Program-made: the position numbers and the translations under genes
Shown here: piece after piece, positions 1 to 8,438 of the stretch
Position numbering within the stretch: the stretch's first letter is position 1
Layout of the letters: every line of letters begins with the position of its first letter
The notes under the pieces: model-generated
Database searches by the model: none
Seen by the model: the letters and a program-made list of their open reading frames with translations, nothing else
Told to the model about the DNA's origin: nothing
Assembly: GCA_919902965.1 (NCBI GenBank)
Contig: CAKKSJ010000254.1
Coordinates: 1 to 14,772 of the forward strand
Direction of reading: 5' to 3'
Length of the DNA stretch: 14,772 bases
Source: Burkholderiales bacterium
GTDB taxonomy: Bacteria > Pseudomonadota > Gammaproteobacteria > Burkholderiales > SG8-39

Positions 1-992
1 TGAGCATACTCGACCAGTCGCCCATCATCAGCGGCCACACGCCGGCGCGCGCGGTCGCAGAAACCGTCAAACTGGCGCAAGCGGCCGACGCGCTGGGCTA
101 TCACCGCTACTGGCTCGCCGAGCACCATGCGGTAGCTGCGCTCGCCGATCCCTGTCCGGAGATACTGCTCACGCGCGTGGCGAGCGCGACCACGCGCATC
201 CGCGTCGGCAGCGGCGGCGTGTTGCTGCCCTACTACAGCGCGCTCAAGGTGGCAGAAGTGTTCCGCATGCTGGAGGCCCTGTTCCCCGGACGCATCGACC
301 TCGGCCTGGGCCGTGCGCCCGGCGGCGACATGCTTACCGCGCAGGCGCTGGCCAACGGCCAGTATTCGGCCGCCGACCGTTTCGCCGAGCAGGTGCAGGA
401 TCTCGTCGGGTTTCTCGACGATGCGCTGCCTGCGGACCACCCGTTCGGCCGGGTCAAGGCGATGCCCGCGGGACCGGCTGCAGCGCCGGTCTGGCTGCTC
501 GGTTCGTCGGACTACAGCGGCGCGCTCGCCGCCGCGCTGGGCCTGCGCTTTGCTTTCGCGCATTTCATCAATGCGCAGGGCGGCGACCAGGTGACGCGCG
601 CCTACCGGGCGCGCTTCCGGCCCTCGGCGCGCGAGGCGCAGCCCCATGCCCTGGTCTGCGTGTTCGTCATTTGCGCCGAGACTGCGGCCAAAGCGGAGCA
701 ACTCGCCAGCTGCGTCGATCTGCGCCGCTTGCAGATGGCGCAAGGCCTGAACACGCCGATTCCTACTATGGAAGAAGCCTCGGCACAACGCTATTCGGAG
801 CGCGAACTCGCCTATATCCGCTCGCAGCGCGCGCGCGCCGTGATAGGCGATCCGCGCCAGGTGCGCGAGCGGCTGCTAGAATTGCGCGAGCAATTCGATG
901 CCGACGAACTCATGATCCTCACCATCACCGGCGACTACGCCAGCCGCCTCGATTCCTACGCATTGCTGGCGCGCGAATTCGGTCTGCAGTGA
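1..992 (+). CDS. LLM-class flavin-dependent oxidoreductase (MsnO8-like), 5' end cut by window
   Basis: Bacterial luciferase-like monooxygenase, a family that uses reduced FMN (or F420 in some lineages) to oxidise an unidentified organic substrate in the cytosol. The reading frame is open from position 3. The first two bases (TG) are the end of a codon that could be an ATG/GTG start or a CTG Leu in the usual LS(I/V)LDQSPI opening, so at most a few residues are missing from a visible 329. Seen: the N-terminal LDQSPI strand (visible residues 3-8), YWLAEHHA (36-43), and the family signature DLGLGRAPGGD (99-109) ahead of the TIM-barrel core. It overlaps the downstream acetyltransferase by three bases, so the two are probably co-translated. 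The family call is firm; substrate unknown. Confidence 0.9.
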   Translation, partial: SILDQSPIISGHTPARAVAETVKLAQAADALGYHRYWLAEHHAVAALADPCPEILLTRVASATTRIRVGSGGVLLPYYSALKVAEVFRMLEALFPGRIDLGLGRAPGGDMLTAQALANGQYSAADRFAEQVQDLVGFLDDALPADHPFGRVKAMPAGPAAAPVWLLGSSDYSGALAAALGLRFAFAHFINAQGGDQVTRAYRARFRPSAREAQPHALVCVFVICAETAAKAEQLASCVDLRRLQMAQGLNTPIPTMEEASAQRYSERELAYIRSQRARAVIGDPRQVRERLLELREQFDADELMILTITGDYASRLDSYALLAREFGLQ

Positions 993-1462
993 AGGCATCG
1001 CGCAAGCTGACGCTCAGCCTGGCCGCCGCTGCCGATGCGGCGCCGATCGCGGTGATGTCGCGGGATTTGATCGAAGGCGGCCTGCCCTGGTCGTGGACGC
1101 CCGAGCGCGTGGCGCGCAATCTCGCTCAGCGCGACACCCTGGTGCTGGCCGCCCGCGACCCTGCGTTGCTCGCCGGTTTCGCCATCATGCAGTTCGGCGA
1201 AACGCGCGCGCATCTATCGCTGTTCGCCGTGCGCGCCGAATACCAGCGGCAGGGCCTGGGCCGGCGCATGCTCGAGTGGCTCACCGAATCCGCGCTCACC
1301 GCGGGCATCGCCGGTATCGATCTGGAGTTGCGCGAAACCAACATCGATGCGCGCCGTTTCTATCTCAGCCAGGGCTTTGCCGAAACCGCGCGTGTCCCCA
1401 ACTACTACAGCGGCAGGGAGGGCGCGGTGCGCATGCTGCGCGAAATTCGCGTCAACGGGTAG
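989..1462 (+). CDS. GNAT-family N-acetyltransferase, RimI-like
   Basis: Predicted acetyl-CoA-dependent N-acetyltransferase of 157 residues. The GTG start at 989-991 overlaps the TGA of the upstream monooxygenase (GTGA), and this start puts the first beta strand where the fold expects it; longer in-frame extensions run through the monooxygenase gene and are implausible. Motif A, the acetyl-CoA pyrophosphate loop, is at residues 81-95 with the Q-R-Q-G-L-G-R core (86-92). Motif B follows with ELRETN (113-118), then RRFYLSQGF (122-130). The C-terminal NYYSGREGAVRM (138-149) resembles the end of RimI, the ribosomal-protein alanine acetyltransferase, but true RimI is usually linked to tsaB, which is absent here. 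Substrate is therefore open: a protein N-terminus, amine or small molecule. Probably coupled to the flavin monooxygenase gene. Confidence 0.85.
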   Translation: MKASRKLTLSLAAAADAAPIAVMSRDLIEGGLPWSWTPERVARNLAQRDTLVLAARDPALLAGFAIMQFGETRAHLSLFAVRAEYQRQGLGRRMLEWLTESALTAGIAGIDLELRETNIDARRFYLSQGFAETARVPNYYSGREGAVRMLREIRVNG

Positions 1463-1507
1463 GGGGAGTTGACACACGAATCCAGTTATTCGCGGGCAAG
1501 CGCGCGC

Positions 1508-3256
<1,749 letters not shown>

Positions 3257-4966
3257 CTAGCCTGTCTCCTGCGCAGCTTGTTTGGCAACGTATTCCTGGA
3301 CCAGGACCTTATAGTCGATTTTGCCCACGCGCGTCTTCGGCAGTTCCGCACAGAATTCGATTTCACGCGGACACGACCATTTGATCAGCTGCGCGCGGCA
3401 GTGTTCGATCAGCGCGCGCTCGGTGTCCGCGTTCGCCAGCGCCGCGTCCTTGAGCACGACGAAGGCCTGCACGCGCTCCACTTGCGACGCGTCGGGCACA
3501 CCGGCCACACAGGCCTCCGCCACCAGCGCATGCTGGTAGAGCACCGCTTCCACCTGCGCCGGGTAGACGTTGAATCCCGATGACTTGATCATGCGTTTCA
3601 GGCGCACGGTGAAATAGAAAAAACCGTCCGCATCCATCTTCCCGAGATCGCCGGTGTGCAGCCAGGTACGGCCATCGGCATGCACGCGCAGGGTTTCGCG
3701 CGTCGCTTCGGCATCGTCGAGGTAGCCAAGCATTACCGCGGGTCCGGCGACACAGATTTCGCCTTCGTCGCCCGGCGCGAGCGCCTCCTCGGTGCCGACG
3801 CGGCAGATTTTGGCGAGCATGTCCGGGAAGGGAATACCGATCGAGCCCTCGCGGTACTCGTCGAGCGGCGTCGCCATGATCGCGGTGACGGCCTCGGTGA
3901 GACCGTAGCCCTCCAGCAGTTTCACGCGTCCGCCGCGCGCGGCGACGAGCTGCTCGAAGCGTTCCTTCACCGGCCGCGGCAGCGTATCTGCGCCGGAAAA
4001 AGTTGCGCTCAGGCAGGACAGGTCGGCTTTCGCAAGCAAGGGGTCGCGCACCAGCGCCTCATACAGCGTGGGTACGCCCACCAGCAGGTTGGGACGCTTG
4101 CTGCGCAGCAGCTTCGCCACCACTTCAGCGCTGAACATCGGCACAAGGATGGATTTGCCGCCGGCCATGAACGCGGCATTCACGCACACGCCCAGGCCGA
4201 AGCCGTGGAATATCGGCAGGATGGCGAGTATCGAATGGCCCTGCGCCAATTCACCCCAGGCGGCCGCCTGCATGCCCTCGGCGATGAAATTGCGGTTCGA
4301 CAGCACAATGCCTTTGGGTACGCCGGTGGTGCCGCCGGAGAACAGGATCGCCGCGGGGTCATGCGTGGTCGCGCTGCTGCGCGGCACGGCGGGGTGCGCT
4401 TCCGCCATCAGATCGGCCCACCAGCGCACGCGCGCGTCGGACGGGACGGCGGGAATCTTGCGGCCCTTGCTGAGCCAGAAGCCGAATTTCTTGACGGGCG
4501 AAAGATAATCGGGGATGCGCGCGAGTATCAGTTTTTCCAACGGCAGCTCAGGCTTGACCGCGGAAAAACGCGCATAGAACGCGTCCAGCGTCAGCGCGAT
4601 GCGCGCGCGGCTGGCGTTGAGGTAATGCTCGATTTCAGGCGCAGTGGACAGCGGATGTATCAGCGCGGGCAGCGCGCCCAGCTTGTTCGCCGCGTAAAAC
4701 GCGATCACGCCCTGCGGTGAAGTCGGCATCGAGATCAGGATGCGCTCGCCCGCGGCGAGGCCGAGCGCGGCCAGCGCATTGGCGCAAGTGTCTATCGATG
4801 CAAGAAACGCGCGGTAGCTCGAGGTCGTGTCGAGAAAATCCCAGGCGATGTCATCAGGCACGCGCGCAGCCGTCGCCGCCACGGCCTCATACAGCGTGAG
4901 CTCGGGATAGTTCAAACTGTGCGGCACCTTGCCGTAATAGCGCAACCAGGGAGGGGTCTGGGTCAT
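3257..4966 (-). CDS. AMP-forming acyl-CoA synthetase (fatty-acid--CoA ligase family)
   Basis: 569-residue member of the ANL superfamily, which activates a carboxylic acid with ATP and transfers it to CoA. All core motifs are present: P-loop FSGGTTGVPKG (209-219), YGLTEA (354-359), HTGD (437-440), RLKRMIKSSGFNVYP (455-469) and the catalytic-lysine motif LPKTRVGKIDY (542-552, Lys549). The ATG at 4964-4966 was chosen because GAGG lies 5 nt upstream and the protein then begins MTQTPPWLRYYG; an extension of 31 codons to 5059 is open but has no ribosome site. It is the first gene of an operon with the ILVBL-like lyase (spacing zero), which suggests that it makes the CoA ester the lyase cleaves, for example of a 2-hydroxy or branched acid. 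Acyl specificity cannot be read from the sequence. Confidence 0.9.
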   Translation of the reverse strand: MTQTPPWLRYYGKVPHSLNYPELTLYEAVAATAARVPDDIAWDFLDTTSSYRAFLASIDTCANALAALGLAAGERILISMPTSPQGVIAFYAANKLGALPALIHPLSTAPEIEHYLNASRARIALTLDAFYARFSAVKPELPLEKLILARIPDYLSPVKKFGFWLSKGRKIPAVPSDARVRWWADLMAEAHPAVPRSSATTHDPAAILFSGGTTGVPKGIVLSNRNFIAEGMQAAAWGELAQGHSILAILPIFHGFGLGVCVNAAFMAGGKSILVPMFSAEVVAKLLRSKRPNLLVGVPTLYEALVRDPLLAKADLSCLSATFSGADTLPRPVKERFEQLVAARGGRVKLLEGYGLTEAVTAIMATPLDEYREGSIGIPFPDMLAKICRVGTEEALAPGDEGEICVAGPAVMLGYLDDAEATRETLRVHADGRTWLHTGDLGKMDADGFFYFTVRLKRMIKSSGFNVYPAQVEAVLYQHALVAEACVAGVPDASQVERVQAFVVLKDAALANADTERALIEHCRAQLIKWSCPREIEFCAELPKTRVGKIDYKVLVQEYVAKQAAQETG

Positions 4967-5172
4967 CTGGGCCTCGAGCACGGGTAGATCCCGCGAACAA
5001 ACCTCGCCAGCGGTCAAAGCATGCATCCGCACGCTAATCCTACACCCCGTGCGCGGCAAGCGATAGCAGCAGTGTGACGCGCGGTGCGGGGACGAATTTC
5101 GGGTTCCTGCGATTTCGCTGCACTGGATGGCGGCTTGATCTATGATTAAAATGTTTTCCGCAAAGACCGCGA

Positions 5173-5205
5173 CCGTCGTTGATGAAAATCAAGATATCGC
5201 GACGG
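5173..5205. repeat. Inverted repeat nesting the FNR box
   Basis: CCGTCG (5173-5178) and CGACGG (5200-5205) form perfect 6-bp arms outside the TTGAT/ATCAA arms, with an unpaired GATATCG (5193-5199) on one side. It could be an extended operator or an RNA stem if transcription crosses it. There is no T-run, so it is not an intrinsic terminator. Confidence 0.4.
5179..5192. promoter_or_regulatory. FNR/Anr-type binding site, exact consensus
   Basis: TTGAT-GAAA-ATCAA is a perfect match to the FNR/Anr consensus TTGAT-N4-ATCAA, an oxygen-responsive operator of the CRP/FNR family. It lies in the divergent region, centred 60 nt before the SulP TTG start and 219 nt before the ligase ATG. Activation with the site at -41.5 would put a transcript start near 5227 for the SulP gene, where only a poor -10 (AAGACT, 5215-5220) is seen. 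On the minus strand, TTTAAT (5145-5150) is a better -10, but at a less usual distance. Direction is therefore unresolved; the SulP gene is closer. Confidence 0.65.
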
Positions 5206-5245
5206 ATTCCGGTCAAGACTGCGTTCTGATCATTAGGCGCTCACC

Positions 5246-7444
5246 TTGAAGATCGAGAAACCCGGCAATTTGGCAGGCGACTTTTGGGGTGGACTGGCCG
5301 CGATGCTGGTCGCACTGCCATCGGCCATCGCCTTCGGCGTCACAATCTATGCTTCGCTCGGCGGTTCCTTCGCAGCCTATGGCGCATTGGCCGGCATCCT
5401 CGGCACTACCGCCCTCGGCTTGGTCGCCTCCCTCGCCGGCGGCACCAAGCGGCTGATCACCGCGCCCTGCGCGCCGGCCGCGGCCGTGCTCTCCGCCTTT
5501 GTCATCCAGCAGGTCGCGCTGGGCACGCCGGATACGACAGTCCTTCTGCTCCTGGTTGTCCTGGCACTGATGACCGGGGTGCTGCAAATGGTATTTGGCT
5601 TCGTTGGTCTGGGCGGCCTGATAAAGTACATGCCCTACCCGGTGGTCAGCGGCTATCTTTCCGGCGTCGGCCTGATCATCATCGGCAGCCAGGTGCCCAA
5701 GTTCGCCGGCGCGCCTACCGGCGCGACGTTTTGGCAGACACTTACTACGCCCGCGCTTTGGCTGTGGCAAAGCATGGTCATCGGCATCGTCACCATAGCC
5801 GTGATGGTGCTGGCGCCGCGCGTGACCAAGGCAGTGCCGGCCGCCATCCTGGCGCTATTGGCAGGAACCGCAAGCTATTTCGGCTTGTCGCTAATCGACC
5901 CGGCGATGCTCGTGCTCGACAAGAATCCACTGGTGATCGGAGCCCTGGGCGGTAGCGGCGGCGGTTTCACCGAGGGCATGGCCGCGCGCTGGCAGGGATT
6001 GCAGGGCTTGGGCCTGGGCGACTTGCGAAACCTGTTGGTGCCGGCCTTGACGCTGGCCGTGCTGCTCTCCATCGATACCCTGAAGACCTGCGTCGTCCTG
6101 GATGCGCTGACGCGTTCGCGCCACGACTCGAACCGCGAACTGATCGGCCAAGGCTTGGGTAACCTCACGACGGGCCTGATCGGCGGCATGCCTGGCGCCG
6201 GCCAAATGGGTGCCACCATGGTCAACATGTCCAGCGGCGCCGTCAGCCGTATGTCCGGCGTCATAGAAGGCGTACTGGCGCTGATCGCCTTCCTCCTGCT
6301 CGGCGGTCTGATCGCCTGGGTCCCGGTCGCAGCGCTGGCGGCCATTCTGATCGTCGTCGGCATACGCATGATCGACCGCCACAGCCTGCAGTTTCTCAAG
6401 TTCAGGCACACATTATTCGATTTCGCGGTGATTCTTGCGGTGGTCGCGGTCGCGCTGACGGTCGGTCTGATCCCGGCATCCGGCACCGGCATCGTGCTTG
6501 CCATTGTCCTGTTCGTACGCGAGCAGACCCGCGGTTCGATCGTGCGCAGCAAGGCCTACGGCAACCAGTCTTTCTCCAAGCAGACCCGCTTGCGCGAAGA
6601 CATGGAGATTCTCGAGCAGAAGGGCGATCAGGCCGTGATTTTCGAGCTGCAGGGCAGCCTCTTCTTCGGTACGACCAGTCAGCTGTACACGACCCTCGAA
6701 CCCGAGATCAAGACACGTAAGTACGTGCTTCTCGATATGCGCCGCGTGCAGACGATCGACGTCACGGCCGCGCACATGCTGGAACAAATCCGCGACATGA
6801 TGGCCGAAAAAGGCGGCTTTCTCGTGTTTGCGCATCTCCCGCACAGCCTGCCTTCCGGACTCGATATGAAGCAATACTTCGACCAGATGGGGCTTGCGCC
6901 GTACAAGAGCGCAGCGCGGCTTTTCGACGAACTCGACGCGGCAAAGGAATGGGTCGAGAACCGCATCCTCAAGGAAGCCGCATTGGAGCGCGCGGAGGAA
7001 AAGCCCCTCGATCTGGGCGACGTCGGACTATTCAAGGGACGCAAGGCATCGACGCTGGCCGAACTTGAGTTGCGCTTCGACAAGCGCTCGATCAAGGCAG
7101 GCGAGAAAATTTTCGCACGCGGCGATGTGGGCGATGAGCTGTTCCTGATCCGCCGGGGGTCGGTACGGATCGTGCTGCCGCTCAACAACGGAAAGGTGCA
7201 TCACATCGGCAGCTTCGGCCGCGGCGACTTCTTCGGCGAGATGACCTTCCTTGACGGCGATGCCCGCTCGGCCGACGCCATCGCCTTCACCAATGTCGAA
7301 CTGTTTGTGCTCTCGCGCAAAACCTTCGACGCTTTCGCTGAAGAACACAAGAAGGTCGCGCTGAACCTGATGGAAGGCCTCGCCAGTGTGCTGGCCAGCC
7401 GACTGCGCTACACCAACGTCGAGTTGCAGGCGCTGCAATCATAA
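5246..7444 (+). CDS. SulP-family anion transporter with C-terminal STAS and cyclic-nucleotide-binding domains
   Basis: 732-residue inner-membrane protein. Residues 1-425 are the SulP transport domain: multiple hydrophobic helices, starting with AMLVALPSAIAFGV (19-32), plus KYMPYPVVSGYLSG (127-140) and NLTTGLIGGMPGAGQ (306-320). A STAS domain follows (about 460-570, central strand DMRRVQTID 497-505). The end (about 605-725) is a cNMP-binding domain with the phosphate-binding cassette GEMTFLDGDARSA (664-676), keeping the ribose-binding Glu665 and phosphate-binding Arg674. SulP proteins carry sulfate, bicarbonate or other anions; the substrate cannot be told here. The start is TTG, because an in-frame TAG at 5234-5236 excludes any earlier start and the next Met would cut the first helix. 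Transport may be gated by cAMP or another nucleotide, and transcription by oxygen through the upstream FNR box. Confidence 0.93.
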   Translation: MKIEKPGNLAGDFWGGLAAMLVALPSAIAFGVTIYASLGGSFAAYGALAGILGTTALGLVASLAGGTKRLITAPCAPAAAVLSAFVIQQVALGTPDTTVLLLLVVLALMTGVLQMVFGFVGLGGLIKYMPYPVVSGYLSGVGLIIIGSQVPKFAGAPTGATFWQTLTTPALWLWQSMVIGIVTIAVMVLAPRVTKAVPAAILALLAGTASYFGLSLIDPAMLVLDKNPLVIGALGGSGGGFTEGMAARWQGLQGLGLGDLRNLLVPALTLAVLLSIDTLKTCVVLDALTRSRHDSNRELIGQGLGNLTTGLIGGMPGAGQMGATMVNMSSGAVSRMSGVIEGVLALIAFLLLGGLIAWVPVAALAAILIVVGIRMIDRHSLQFLKFRHTLFDFAVILAVVAVALTVGLIPASGTGIVLAIVLFVREQTRGSIVRSKAYGNQSFSKQTRLREDMEILEQKGDQAVIFELQGSLFFGTTSQLYTTLEPEIKTRKYVLLDMRRVQTIDVTAAHMLEQIRDMMAEKGGFLVFAHLPHSLPSGLDMKQYFDQMGLAPYKSAARLFDELDAAKEWVENRILKEAALERAEEKPLDLGDVGLFKGRKASTLAELELRFDKRSIKAGEKIFARGDVGDELFLIRRGSVRIVLPLNNGKVHHIGSFGRGDFFGEMTFLDGDARSADAIAFTNVELFVLSRKTFDAFAEEHKKVALNLMEGLASVLASRLRYTNVELQALQS

Positions 7445-7526
7445 GCGTCCGCGGACTTACGCCGGGCGCGGCGGGGTCCACCCCCGATACGCGCGCAGTG
7501 CGGGCGCCGCTTGCAACCGCATCCCG

Positions 7527-7546
7527 GCAATGCGGGCTCGCATTGC
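7527..7546. repeat. Perfect 8-bp inverted repeat (stem-loop) before the DUF302 gene
   Basis: GCAATGCG (7527-7534) and CGCATTGC (7539-7546) pair perfectly around a GGCT loop. It lies 83 nt after the SulP stop and 50 nt before the DUF302 start, just before the presumed -35 zone of a TACAAT promoter. No T-run follows, so it is either a weak or factor-aided transcription end for the SulP gene, or an operator for the DUF302 gene. Confidence 0.45.
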
Positions 7547-7569
7547 TCTGCACGCGGGTCTACGCCTTC

Positions 7570-7575
7570 TACAAT
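7570..7575 (+). promoter_or_regulatory. Candidate -10 box for the DUF302 gene
   Basis: TACAAT matches the sigma-70 -10 consensus at five of six positions and lies 21 nt before the ATG, so the predicted transcript would have a leader of only about 15 nt. No good -35 is seen at 16-18 nt; TTGCTC at 7543-7548 is too far. The promoter may be weak or activator-dependent. Confidence 0.35.
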
Positions 7576-7596
7576 TCCACATCACTGGAGATAGCC

Positions 7597-8040
7597 ATGA
7601 AGCGTCTTATTGCCGGCTTGTTTGGCTTGTTGCTTGCGCTGTCCGCCGTAGCGGACGACGGCGCGAAAGTCATCACGGCGAAAGGGAAATTTGCCGACGT
7701 CAGGGATGACCTGGTTGCCGCGATCGAGCAGCGCGGCCTGGTGATCAACTTCACCGCGCACGTCGGCGACATGCTCCGGCGCACCGGTCAGGACCTGGGG
7801 AAGACCACGCGCATCTATGAGCAGGCGGACGTGATCGAATTCTGCAGCGCGACCGCTTCGCGCGCGATGATGGAAGCCGATCCGCGCAACCTGGTCTTTT
7901 GTCCCTACACTATCGCCGTCTACACCCTGCCCGGAAAGCCCGGCGTGGTGTATCTCGCCCACCGGAAATATCCCCGGACCGCTGCATTGAAACCGGTAGA
8001 CAAGCTCCTGTCGGGCATTATCGCGGACGCCTCGAAGTGA
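7597..8040 (+). CDS. DUF302 domain protein, exported
   Basis: 147 residues. Residues 1-19 are a signal peptide: KR, a hydrophobic run LIAGLFGLLLALSAV, and an AVA|DD cleavage site. The rest is a single DUF302 domain recognised from DDLVAAIEQRGLVI (37-50) and the motif HVGDMLRRTGQDLG (55-68). Two cysteines (C83, C102) remain in the mature protein and could form a periplasmic disulfide or bind a ligand. The ATG at 7597 was chosen over an in-frame extension to 7498 because GGAG lies 6 nt upstream and only this start gives a clean signal peptide. DUF302 proteins are small alpha/beta domains of unsettled function, sometimes found with sulfur or metal genes. It probably has its own promoter rather than being part of the SulP transcript. 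Confidence 0.85.
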   Translation: MKRLIAGLFGLLLALSAVADDGAKVITAKGKFADVRDDLVAAIEQRGLVINFTAHVGDMLRRTGQDLGKTTRIYEQADVIEFCSATASRAMMEADPRNLVFCPYTIAVYTLPGKPGVVYLAHRKYPRTAALKPVDKLLSGIIADASK

Positions 8041-8179
8041 GGGATCGTACTGAATCCAGGCATAAGTCCCGCCCACAGCGCTTTCCGGTGACGGTCCGAC
8101 GTCTGCTCTGCCGGCAGCGCAGAGGGCGCATCGCGATCAGTGTGTTTCATCCGCCCGCAGACCGCCGCTGAGGCCTGGA

Positions 8180-8195
8180 TGTGACAATAGTCAAA
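8180..8195. promoter_or_regulatory. CRP/Vfr-like operator candidate
   Basis: TGTGA-CAATAG-TCAAA matches the CRP consensus TGTGA-N6-TCACA at nine of ten defined positions. It also reads as the shorter TGAC-N4-GTCA palindrome typical of the wider CRP/FNR family. Its centre (8187.5) is 41.5 nt from a transcript start predicted near 8229 from the TAGGAT -10 box, which is the classic class II activator position. Confidence 0.4.
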
Positions 8196-8216
8196 GCTGG
8201 CAGCGCGTCAAGGGCG

Positions 8217-8222
8217 TAGGAT
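8217..8222 (+). promoter_or_regulatory. Candidate -10 box for the leader ORF / ATPase transcript
   Basis: TAGGAT keeps four of six sigma-70 -10 positions, including the key T1, A2 and T6. No -35 hexamer is seen at the right distance; the CRP-like site occupies that place, as expected for an activator-dependent promoter. The predicted leader before the 30-codon ORF is about 117 nt. Confidence 0.35.
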
Positions 8223-8345
8223 GCATCAAACGCGGAAACGCGCTTTCGAATCAGAATTGCCCGCGCAGCTATCTTGACAGCGCAGACCCTCGACCTGCCG
8301 GCCACAGCAAATTCCGCCAATAGTAAGACAGGGAGTTCCGCATTC

Positions 8346-8438
8346 ATGCAAGATGGATCGACAAGCATCGCACTGCAAGCGATGCGCCGCCAAGCTACCG
8401 CCCGCCGGCGCCACTCGCAGGGCATGGGGTCGCAATGA
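8346..8438 (+). CDS. Candidate 30-aa leader peptide, translationally coupled to the GspE-like gene
   Basis: A 30-codon ORF beginning ATG at 8346, whose TGA (8436-8438) overlaps the ATG of the ATPase gene (8435-8437) as ATGA. A GGGAG ribosome-site-like sequence lies at 8331-8335, 10 nt upstream, slightly long. The peptide starts MQDGSTSIALQAM, has an arginine-rich middle (RRQATARRRH) and no membrane segment or recognised domain. The overlap and ribosome site suggest a coupling leader rather than a functional protein, but chance is possible in GC-rich DNA. Confidence 0.4.
   Translation: MQDGSTSIALQAMRRQATARRRHSQGMGSQ

Larger units (their letters stand above)
8041..8345. other. 305-bp non-coding control region before the leader ORF and secretion-type ATPase
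   Basis: No convincing gene on either strand. It contains a CRP-like site (8180-8195), a TAGGAT -10 candidate (8217-8222) and a GNRA-type hairpin CGCG-GAAA-CGCG (8231-8242) close to the predicted transcript start. There is also a weak stem CTCTGC/GCAGAG (8106-8111 with 8119-8124) that could help end transcription of the DUF302 gene but has no T-run. Confidence 0.5.

Noticed and set aside
4967..5059. A 31-codon N-terminal extension of the acyl-CoA ligase
   Set aside because: No ribosome site precedes its starts, whereas GAGG lies 5 nt before the ATG at 4964-4966.
5134..5147. TTGAT-CTAT-GATTA as a second FNR box
   Set aside because: Only the left half matches; the right half differs from ATCAA at most positions.
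8106..8124. CTCTGC/GCAGAG stem after the DUF302 gene as an intrinsic terminator
   Set aside because: Only 6 bp with a 7-nt loop and no T-run directly after it.
8274..8279. Perfect TTGACA (-35-like) before the leader ORF
   Set aside because: No -10-like hexamer occurs 16-18 nt downstream, so it is probably chance.
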